This document shows positions 6,736-13,310 of a stretch of DNA of 20,087 bases, in pieces. This stretch comes from an uncultured Bacteroidales bacterium. GTDB taxonomy: Bacteria; Bacteroidota; Bacteroidia; Bacteroidales; Paludibacteraceae. The notes under the pieces were generated by a model. That model ran no database searches. It was not told the origin of the DNA and saw nothing but the letters and a program-made list of their open reading frames with translations. The DNA lies in the NCBI GenBank assembly GCA_937910305.1, contig CALEPS010000150.1, positions 1 through 20,087 on the forward strand, written 5' to 3'. Numbering within the stretch: the first letter of the stretch is position 1; the number at the start of each line of letters is the position of its first letter. The translations under genes and the position numbers were made by a program.

Positions 6736-7091
6736 GAGCGTGCAAGAAGCGTTATACCGGTTATTATAATGACCGAACCGATAATGTTCGGAACTGTGAT
6801 CGTTTCGCCAAAGAGCAGAGCCGCAATCAGCATCGTGAAGATGAGTGCCGTGCCTTTGAACATATAAGCCGTGGAGAGGTCAATGCGCCGGAGCACTTGC
6901 TGCCATAGTACCGCATAGAGACCGATAATAGCCACAGCCCCTCCGAACCAAAGGAAATACGGCCAAGAAGCGGGTGTTTGCAAGGATGCCATCTTCGTAC
7001 AAATCCCCACGCAGGCATATAGCATGTTGATAGCGATCAGAGCCACTATATGCACAAGAGACAGAGAGGCGGATGATGTTTTATTCTGCAT
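6732..7091 (-). CDS. Small multidrug-resistance-type membrane protein, ArnF-like
   Basis: The 119-residue protein has four predicted helices after a short polar N-terminus. It contains LSTAYMFKGTALIFTMLIA and LLFGETITVPNIIGSVIII, the usual SMR/EamA layout with a conserved glutamate in the third-to-fourth helix region. It overlaps the upstream acyltransferase gene by 11 bp and the downstream ArnE-like gene by 4 bp. Two unlike SMR subunits side by side, next to an ArnC-like transferase, suggest a heteromeric lipid-linked sugar flippase. Confidence 0.72.
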   Translation of the reverse strand: MQNKTSSASLSLVHIVALIAINMLYACVGICTKMASLQTPASWPYFLWFGGAVAIIGLYAVLWQQVLRRIDLSTAYMFKGTALIFTMLIAALLFGETITVPNIIGSVIIITGITLLARS

Positions 7092-7740
7092 AACGTAAGA
7101 ATTTAGCGGGGTTTCCTACCCATATTTCGTTTTCTCCGATGTTCTTGGTGAGCACAGCCCCCATCCCGAGAGTAGCGTTATCGCCTATAGTGAGGTTCTC
7201 ACGGATCGTAGCATTAAAACCGATGTGAACCCCTTTCCCTATCTTGAGGTAGCTGCCCACACAAGCCTGTGCGGCAATATGACAGAAAGGACCTACTTCG
7301 TTATCATGCCCCATCGTAGCACCCACCATCATGATCGATCCTTTGCCTAATCTGGTTCCCGGCGACATGGCTACCTGCGGCATGACAACCGTCCCCGGAC
7401 CCAGTTGAACCGACGGCGCCACATAGGCCATCGGATGGACAAAGGAAGCCAAACGGTCATCAGGGATCCCCAGCGACTCGAACATAGCGATCCGTTCGCG
7501 GTTGCCGTCAATACGCAGGATGGCATTGATGAACCAATAACCTTCTGCCAAGAGCCGCTGCGCATCCCCGGTACGCCCTATGACAGGGAACATATCAATA
7601 TATTCGCCTACCTGTGCGCGGTCGTTCAGGAATCCTGCCACCTCCAAATCCGTAGCATTCATCCGTCGTGCGTGCTCGATAGCCGCCGCAATAACGGCTG
7701 CATTTCCCGTACCGCCTAATATAGCTACTTTTCTGCTCAT
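7081..7740 (-). CDS. PglD/NeuD-like sugar O/N-acyltransferase
   Basis: The 219-residue protein has two parts. The N-terminal fold begins KVAILGGTGNAAV, where PglD-type enzymes bind the nucleotide sugar. The C-terminal left-handed beta-helix of hexapeptide repeats runs over residues about 105-205 (LGPGTVV, LGKGSIM, IGKGVHI, IGDNATLGMGAVL). H145 in GATMGHDNEVG aligns with the catalytic histidine of PglD. Such enzymes transfer acetyl from acetyl-CoA to the 4-amino group of UDP- or dTDP-linked 4-amino sugars, which is the product expected from WecE in the same operon. The start is in an ATGA overlap with the glycosyltransferase gene. Acyl donor and exact sugar cannot be told from sequence. Confidence 0.85.
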   Translation of the reverse strand: MSRKVAILGGTGNAAVIAAAIEHARRMNATDLEVAGFLNDRAQVGEYIDMFPVIGRTGDAQRLLAEGYWFINAILRIDGNRERIAMFESLGIPDDRLASFVHPMAYVAPSVQLGPGTVVMPQVAMSPGTRLGKGSIMMVGATMGHDNEVGPFCHIAAQACVGSYLKIGKGVHIGFNATIRENLTIGDNATLGMGAVLTKNIGENEIWVGNPAKFLRYAE

Positions 7741-8666
7741 ATAACCTGCTCAATAATAAAATTCGGACGTTGTTTGGTCTCCAGAAAGATGCGGCCTATA
7801 TACTCACCCAGAATACCCAGGAACGCAAAATTGAGACCGAAGAGGAACAGCATCAATACCATCATGGATGTCCACCCGGTCACCACATTGCCTACCAGTT
7901 TATAAATGATCAGCCCGCATGCCGCCAGCATTGAACCGATACAGAGGAAAGCCCCCATATAGGTGACCATACGGATAGGGAACATCGAGAACGAGAATAT
8001 CCGGGCGAACGTAAGGGATAGCATTTTCGACAGGTTATAGCCGCTCTTGCCGGCAAAACGGGCGTCCCGTTTGAGCGGTACGGCAACGTACTTGTGTCCG
8101 ATATAATACAGCAGACTGACCGCCGTAGCTGTCTTCTCCGGAAAACGTCTCAGTTCCTCCACCACGCTCTTTCTCATCACCCGGAATATACCGAGCCGCG
8201 GCATGGTATGGATATCGGTGATGCTGTTAGAGACACGCTGGAAGAGACGCGAGACAGCTATTTTCATGCGGCTGTCCTGACGCTGCTCCCACTGGGCGAT
8301 AGCCATAGTCGCTTCGCTGTCAGCCAGAAGCGCATCAATAAGCACCGGTATATCCTCCGGCCGGTCCTGAAGGTCCGAATCCATGAGGACAATCAGCTCC
8401 TTTGTTGTCAGCGACAGTCCGGCTGCGATAGAGTTCTGCTGACCGAAGTTACGGCTGAGACGGGCGATACGCAGGCGGTCCCGTTTAGCACGTTCTTCCT
8501 GCATGATTTCCCATGAACGGTCGCGGCTGCCGTCGTCCACAAGAATGATCTCATAGTCGCTGACGATAGACTCTACCACTGCCGTCAGACGGCGCAACAG
8601 CTCAGGGATCACCTCCTCGTCGTTATAAATCGGAATCACTACCGATAGACTGTTTGAATATCTCAT
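7737..8666 (-). CDS. Polyprenyl-phosphate glycosyltransferase, ArnC/DPM1-like (GT2)
   Basis: The protein would attach a nucleotide sugar to undecaprenyl phosphate on the cytoplasmic face. It has SVVIPIYNDEEVIPELL at the N-terminus, DDGS (44-47) and the signature DSDLQDRPED (96-105), followed by two C-terminal membrane helices (about 227-250 and 262-285). This is the ArnC/GtrB/DPM1 layout at typical length (309 residues). An upstream in-frame ATG at 8738 would add 24 residues without similarity to the family and lies inside the ATP-grasp gene; the ATG at 8666 fits the GT2 start. With this start the gene overlaps the ATP-grasp gene by 44 bp. Neighbours suggest an acylated 4-amino-4,6-dideoxyhexose as the sugar. 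Confidence 0.88.
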   Translation of the reverse strand: MRYSNSLSVVIPIYNDEEVIPELLRRLTAVVESIVSDYEIILVDDGSRDRSWEIMQEERAKRDRLRIARLSRNFGQQNSIAAGLSLTTKELIVLMDSDLQDRPEDIPVLIDALLADSEATMAIAQWEQRQDSRMKIAVSRLFQRVSNSITDIHTMPRLGIFRVMRKSVVEELRRFPEKTATAVSLLYYIGHKYVAVPLKRDARFAGKSGYNLSKMLSLTFARIFSFSMFPIRMVTYMGAFLCIGSMLAACGLIIYKLVGNVVTGWTSMMVLMLFLFGLNFAFLGILGEYIGRIFLETKQRPNFIIEQVI

Positions 8667-9720
8667 TGTTTCTATAAATAATATACCCTTTTCTGTCCGC
8701 GCTGCACGCCACATCCGGCGGAGCCACAAACTCCACACTGCTGCGTGCCAGCGGTTTTACCTCCACATGGATTTTCTCCCCTAACGCCACTTCAATCACA
8801 CCCCGTAGAAAATCATAGCCGGTGCTCAATTGCACCAGATCGCTGCCGATAAAGTCGCCCCCCATACGTCCTCCTATCTCCATGACGACGATACGTCCTT
8901 CGGCAGTAATCCTGTATTCCGAATGGCTGGCACCGTCCGTTATCCCCAGTGCATCCAGCGCGCGGCGCGTGAGTGCGAAGATCCGCTCCTGCATCTCTGC
9001 CGGCAGCGACGAAGGCTGACGGTGCGCCAGTTCTACAAAATGCGGAGCGCCGGTCGTGACCTTATCGGTTATTTGCAGCGCATAATGCCTCCCATGCTGC
9101 GAGATCATCTCTACACTTATCTCGCGGCCCTCGATATACTCCTCCACCATAGCTTCTCCGGCAAGCGACAGTTCTTCGGCCTGCCGGATAGCAGGTGTGA
9201 GATCCTCCCATCGGGTGATTATCTGCACGCCAAGGCTGCCGGAACGGTCCGTAGGCTTGACAATCAGAGGCAGATGCAGTTGCATACAATCCATCTTCTG
9301 CAAGATATTGATCTTTCCTCCGTCTCTGTCGTTGAGCGCCACATAGCCCGGACACTCCACTCCCGCCGCTTTCAGTACTTCGCGCATCTGGTGTTTGTCA
9401 TGTGCCCGCAAAGCGGAGACATAACTATTACCGGGCAGACCCATCTTCTCCGCCACATACGCGACGGTAGGCGCCGCCACGTCACTGGCAATCGTACAAA
9501 TACCGTCTATCTGCTCCTTGCGGCAGAGGGCAAGAATCTCGTCTTTCTCCGTGATCGAGACAGGATAGAAGACATCGCATACATCCTTGCACACGGCTCC
9601 TTGCGGCCATGCGAAACAGATCGTACGAATCCCCATCTCCTTCGCCCGTTCCACAACCGGACGCTGCAGATAACCGGCTCCTATTATTGCTAAACTCTTC
9701 ACTCTTAATATGCTATTCAT
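8623..9720 (-). CDS. ATP-grasp ligase of the carboxylate-amine type
   Basis: The 365-residue protein has an N-terminal Rossmann-like part (LAIIGAGYLQRPVVERAKEMG) and an ATP-grasp domain over about 105-320. Visible motifs are LPLIVKPTDRSGSLGV with K155, VEEYIEGREISVEM (192-205), and metal-binding acidic residues in HSEYRI (E268) and MEIGGRMGGD (E281). ATP-grasp ligases join a carboxylate, via an acyl phosphate, to an amine. Among sugar genes it might add an amino acid to the 4-amino sugar or make an acyl donor, but nothing in the sequence fixes the substrate. It overlaps the GT-C gene upstream by 8 bp. Confidence 0.82.
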   Translation of the reverse strand: MNSILRVKSLAIIGAGYLQRPVVERAKEMGIRTICFAWPQGAVCKDVCDVFYPVSITEKDEILALCRKEQIDGICTIASDVAAPTVAYVAEKMGLPGNSYVSALRAHDKHQMREVLKAAGVECPGYVALNDRDGGKINILQKMDCMQLHLPLIVKPTDRSGSLGVQIITRWEDLTPAIRQAEELSLAGEAMVEEYIEGREISVEMISQHGRHYALQITDKVTTGAPHFVELAHRQPSSLPAEMQERIFALTRRALDALGITDGASHSEYRITAEGRIVVMEIGGRMGGDFIGSDLVQLSTGYDFLRGVIEVALGEKIHVEVKPLARSSVEFVAPPDVACSADRKGYIIYRNNEIFKQSIGSDSDL

Positions 9721-11284
9721 TTTTCACTTTCAGTTGTACCAAAGCATAGCCTCCGTTCCTGCATTTCCATTTGATCTCGGTAGGCACGCCGTAGTGTTTT
9801 TCTATCTGTTCGCAGACACGTTGCAATGCGGTATGTGCATGTGTGTAATGTATATCCGTAAAGATATACATGTCATCCCTGAGCAAAGCGCGGTAACTAT
9901 GTCCTACAGGTTTGTTAAGCGGACACCATGTCATCCATCCAAGCGTATGTTTGCGGCTCTTATAGGGCCATATATGCCATGGATCAGCCGCCTCCATGTA
10001 CATCGATGTGCCGATCGTAGTGACATATGCTTCATCCGGGACGTACTCCAAAAGAGGCTGCTGCAAATGCGTCCATGTATAACGGTTATAATCCGCTGTC
10101 TGCTTCTCCTGATAAATCTGATAACCATACCATGCACTAAGGACGGTCATAGCAATACCTATCCCCCAGCGGCGTTTGAGTCCCGTCGTATTCGGCAGCA
10201 ACATGAAGTCCGTAGCTATCATAGGAGCCAGGATACAGAGAAAAACGCGGTTCTTGAGAAAACCGTCCAGACTGACATGGACGATAAGAACCATGATAAA
10301 AAGCGTGTATAAGATCAGGAAGATATATTTTGACCTGTTGCCCGTAGTAAGAATCATCATCACCAACAGCGCCAGCATAATAACCACTTCCACCGCGTAC
10401 TTGTCCAGGCGATGCAGGTTCTGCAACTGCATCCGGAAAGGCACGGAGCCTACCGCCGCACTCAGTTGGCGTATAGCCGGCAGGTCTATCTGCTCCGCAT
10501 CGGGCACAAAACGCAACAAGAGTTGGAAATCCATCGGATCAATCGTCTGAGGCAGCTGCGAAGCAGTCATATTATATGAATTGGGGTTATCGTTCAGTTG
10601 CGCACGCAGTTGGTTGTATGCCCGGAAGTATTTCCATTCCGGATCGCTGTCATAAACCATATGGTTCGCCACCCTGCATCCTACCACCGCCGTGAGCATT
10701 ACCACGATTGCGATATATTTTCTCCATTCAAGCCGGTAGGTATAGAGCATGATAGGCGCCATGAGTAGGCCCACCAGACCGGCAGCCATAAAACGTATGA
10801 GCGCCGCTATGACCACCAACAGTACTCCGCTCCACCGCGCCCGCTTGCTTTCCCTGAGAAGCAGCATACATCCCGCCAGACAGACGAGTCCCGCTGTGGT
10901 GGTGAACTGCAATGCTACAATAACCCGCGCCCACAAGACATAGAGCACAATGAGCCATAAGACACGCTCCCACCGCGCCCGGTTTGGGGTCGTTAGAACA
11001 CAATATACAAGCACCGACATGGCGATGATATGCAGCAGCACAAAAGACAGGGTGTACCACTCGACTGCCGTCGTCAGCCGGTACAGAGCAGCCAAGACAG
11101 CCCCATACAGCACATTGATATACACCAGATGGAAATCCGGCGCGCCGGAATACGTGCCGTTGGCGATCATAGCCATCATGACATCGTCATTCTCCTCAAA
11201 CCCCATCGGTAATAGCCATGCCGCGAGAGCGAAGAAAACGACGTTAGCCGCGAGCACAATATATTTGAGTCCTCTTATTCCCAT
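9713..11284 (-). CDS. GT-C-like polytopic membrane glycosyltransferase (putative), copy B
   Basis: The 523-residue protein has about ten predicted membrane helices and a C-terminal soluble segment of about 130 residues. The first outer loop carries FEENDDVMMAMI with the acidic cluster ENDD (31-34), the usual position for the catalytic residues of GT-C transferases. No named family is recognised. It has the same overall plan and length as the protein at 3699-5261 but no obvious sequence identity. The pair flanks the sugar genes, so they may add the sugar to two acceptors or act in sequence. It starts in a 10-bp overlap with the nucleotidyltransferase-like gene. Confidence 0.68.
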   Translation of the reverse strand: MGIRGLKYIVLAANVVFFALAAWLLPMGFEENDDVMMAMIANGTYSGAPDFHLVYINVLYGAVLAALYRLTTAVEWYTLSFVLLHIIAMSVLVYCVLTTPNRARWERVLWLIVLYVLWARVIVALQFTTTAGLVCLAGCMLLLRESKRARWSGVLLVVIAALIRFMAAGLVGLLMAPIMLYTYRLEWRKYIAIVVMLTAVVGCRVANHMVYDSDPEWKYFRAYNQLRAQLNDNPNSYNMTASQLPQTIDPMDFQLLLRFVPDAEQIDLPAIRQLSAAVGSVPFRMQLQNLHRLDKYAVEVVIMLALLVMMILTTGNRSKYIFLILYTLFIMVLIVHVSLDGFLKNRVFLCILAPMIATDFMLLPNTTGLKRRWGIGIAMTVLSAWYGYQIYQEKQTADYNRYTWTHLQQPLLEYVPDEAYVTTIGTSMYMEAADPWHIWPYKSRKHTLGWMTWCPLNKPVGHSYRALLRDDMYIFTDIHYTHAHTALQRVCEQIEKHYGVPTEIKWKCRNGGYALVQLKVKNE

Positions 11285-12375
11285 TTTCTATCTTTGGCAA
11301 AGAATCGCCGTATGCCGTGCAACAAGGTTGTTATATTCATATGCCGTGCATAAGACGGGCTATACCGGCTTATCCGTCTTGCCGTAGCAAAACGTATCTT
11401 CATCGTAAACCATTTCCGCGCGATGCGTCCCTTAGGGGCTTTCGCATCCCGTTTAGGTTCATTCATTCTCCCTGCCAGCAAATCCTCCAGCAGTTTTTGC
11501 GCACGAACAGCAGTGCGGGGAGAGTAAAACGGCACTTCGTCAGCACTAAATCCTAGACTTTGTACCAAAATACAAGCATATAAACGCCATACATCCATGA
11601 GATGCAGGTCTTCCAAATAGCGCCGGAGACGCGGCGCATCTATACTGCCGGCATAATGACGCAGCAGCAAAGCCAGATCGCATAACTGCCGGATGTTAGC
11701 GCCGGCAGAGAGCATATGTTCCCAGGAATGCAGAAAGACGAAAAGCGCATTGAAGGTAGGTTCCGGTACCATGACCTCAAGGCCGTTGATATCCAGAGCG
11801 CGCGTCCGTGTCATTCCTTCGCGCTCCATGCGCGCGTACAAACGCTCATCGCGCGGGTGCTGAAGACTCACAGTCACCCGATGAACCTCGATAGAAATAC
11901 CGTCCGCAATGAGGTTATAGTGTTTGTAATGATCCAACTCTTCGTCGAACTTCAGAGCATTGGGGAATGTCTCCCGCATTACCGCACATGCCGGATGGTA
12001 TTGATCCGGACCGACATACAAGTCTATATCTCCCCAAGACCTGTAATGCGGTTCAGGATATAAAGCCGCCAACCCTGCCCCTTTCATCAGCACGGCATGG
12101 ATACCGGCTTTCTCCAATGCTCTCCACGCGGTCTCCAAGGTATATTGCAGCGGCACTTGGTTTTGTATCGTACGCACGCACACGCTTCTCATCTGCGCCC
12201 GCGCGTACGAAGAAACAGACGGAATAGTCAATACAGAAGGAAAGACCAACGCGCCCGTTCCCTGCTGCACATGAAGCGCCAACAAGGCTTCGGTCTGATC
12301 CTCCTGCCAAGTAACCGGTTCATGCTGCAGCACAGCACGAACCTCCGACAAATATGTCTCGTATAAGGGGCTCAC
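11275..12375 (-). CDS. Nucleotidyltransferase-fold protein (PF14907-like)
   Basis: The 366-residue protein contains MKGAGLAALYPEPHYRSWGD (97-116) and DIDLYV, with D116 and D118. This is the KG-x-L-x3-YP ... R-x2-GD-x-D-L-x-V pattern of the uncharacterised nucleotidyltransferase family (NTP_transf_5). The family is often seen among polysaccharide or peptide-modification genes; its reaction is unknown. A second conserved-looking block is HSWEHMLSAGANIRQLCDLALLL (about 216-238). The start is a GTG in a 4-bp overlap (GTGA) with era, so translation is probably coupled. It may activate a substrate for the sugar-lipid route, but this is a guess. The C-terminal tail is very basic. Confidence 0.75.
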   Translation of the reverse strand: MSPLYETYLSEVRAVLQHEPVTWQEDQTEALLALHVQQGTGALVFPSVLTIPSVSSYARAQMRSVCVRTIQNQVPLQYTLETAWRALEKAGIHAVLMKGAGLAALYPEPHYRSWGDIDLYVGPDQYHPACAVMRETFPNALKFDEELDHYKHYNLIADGISIEVHRVTVSLQHPRDERLYARMEREGMTRTRALDINGLEVMVPEPTFNALFVFLHSWEHMLSAGANIRQLCDLALLLRHYAGSIDAPRLRRYLEDLHLMDVWRLYACILVQSLGFSADEVPFYSPRTAVRAQKLLEDLLAGRMNEPKRDAKAPKGRIARKWFTMKIRFATARRISRYSPSYARHMNITTLLHGIRRFFAKDRKWE

Positions 12376-13310
12376 GTTAGATCATAACCGTAATGACGCA
12401 GTCGCCCTGTGTTTGACCTCCAGTCGCGGTCCACTTTGACGAAGAGTTGCAAGAACACTTGTTTCTGGAAAAAATCTTCAATATCTTTGCGAGCCTGTGA
12501 GCCGACGCGCTTGAGCGCAGAGCCGGCTTTGCCGATGATGATACCTTTCTGGGAATCCCGCTCGCAATAAATGACCGCTTCGATGCGGATGAGTTTGTCT
12601 TCCTCTTTGAAAGACTCCACCTCTACTTCTACGGAGTACGGTATTTCCTTGTCATAATTGAGCAGAATCTTCTCCCGTATGATCTCGTTCACGAAGAAGC
12701 GCTCCGACTTGTCGGTCAGCTGGTCCTTCGGGAAGAAAGGCGGTCCGACAGGAAGCGCCTCTTTGATGGCATCGAAGAGTTGCGCCACGCCGAAACGCTC
12801 TTGCGCAGAGATGGGAAAGATCTCCGCTTCCGGTAACTGGCTATGCCAGAACGAAACAAGCGACTCCAAGGTCTCCTGGGTCGTCAGGTCAATCTTGTTG
12901 ATAATCAGAAAGACGCGTGTACCCGCTGCCGCCATGTGTTTCACTTTTTCCAGGAATTCGGGATTACGGTCAACGGTGTCCTGCGGCTCGGTCACATAGA
13001 GCAACACATCCGCGTCCACAAGGGCAGAACGGCTGAACTCCAGCATCTTCTCCTGCAGCCTGTAGTTAGGCGAAAGGACACCCGGCGTATCGGAATAGAC
13101 CATTTGGAAATCCTCGCCGTTAACGATCCCCATAATACGGTGGCGGGTGGTTTGCGCCTTCGATGTAATGATCGACAGACGCTCCCCTACCAACGCGTTC
13201 ATTAGCGTCGATTTACCCACATTGGGGTTACCAACAATGTTCACAAACCCACTGCGGTGGGCCTGTGAACATTGCTGATTGCTGATTGTTGATTGCTGAT
13301 TGCTCATCAT
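12372..13310 (-). CDS. era: GTPase Era
   Basis: Era is an essential GTPase that binds the 3' end of 16S rRNA and helps mature the 30S subunit. The 312-residue protein has G1 GNPNVGKS (27-34), G2 in SKAQTTRHRI, G3 DTPG (74-77), G4 NKID (138-141), G5 SAQ (168-170) and a C-terminal KH domain with IIIGKAGSALKRVGSQARKD. Bacteroidales Era usually begins about MHKAGFVNIVG from memory. Here about 16 residues (MMSNQQSTISNQQCSQ) precede that point, encoded by a 7-bp array and one arm of a large inverted repeat. The start overlaps the M16 stop as TAATG. A second ATG lies one codon downstream. Confidence 0.96.
   Translation of the reverse strand: MMSNQQSTISNQQCSQAHRSGFVNIVGNPNVGKSTLMNALVGERLSIITSKAQTTRHRIMGIVNGEDFQMVYSDTPGVLSPNYRLQEKMLEFSRSALVDADVLLYVTEPQDTVDRNPEFLEKVKHMAAAGTRVFLIINKIDLTTQETLESLVSFWHSQLPEAEIFPISAQERFGVAQLFDAIKEALPVGPPFFPKDQLTDKSERFFVNEIIREKILLNYDKEIPYSVEVEVESFKEEDKLIRIEAVIYCERDSQKGIIIGKAGSALKRVGSQARKDIEDFFQKQVFLQLFVKVDRDWRSNTGRLRHYGYDLT
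13235..13274 (-). repeat. Large inverted repeat at the 5' end of era
   Basis: CAATGTTCACA (13235-13245) is the exact reverse complement of TGTGAACATTG (13264-13274). Inside, CCCAC (13248-13252) pairs with GTGGG (13257-13261) around TGCG, with a 2x2 mismatch between the stems. One arm encodes the conserved SGFVNIV of Era. The other encodes the extra QCSQAHR, so the extension looks like a mirrored copy of the gene's own start. The mRNA would form a strong hairpin about 35 nt after the start codon. Confidence 0.9.
13271..13304 (-). repeat. 7-bp tandem array at the start of era
   Basis: On the minus strand the units are AGCAATC, AGCAATC, AACAATC, AGCAATC and AGCAAT(G), beginning at the third codon. 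They encode SNQQSTISNQQ. The array adjoins the inverted repeat and begins four bases after the second start codon candidate begins. Confidence 0.9.

Noticed and set aside
8667..8738. Longer start for the GT2 glycosyltransferase (24 extra residues).
   Set aside because: The added residues (MWSLWLRRMWRAARTEKG...) are the shifted frame of the ATP-grasp gene, and the family N-terminus begins at MRYSNSLSVVIP.
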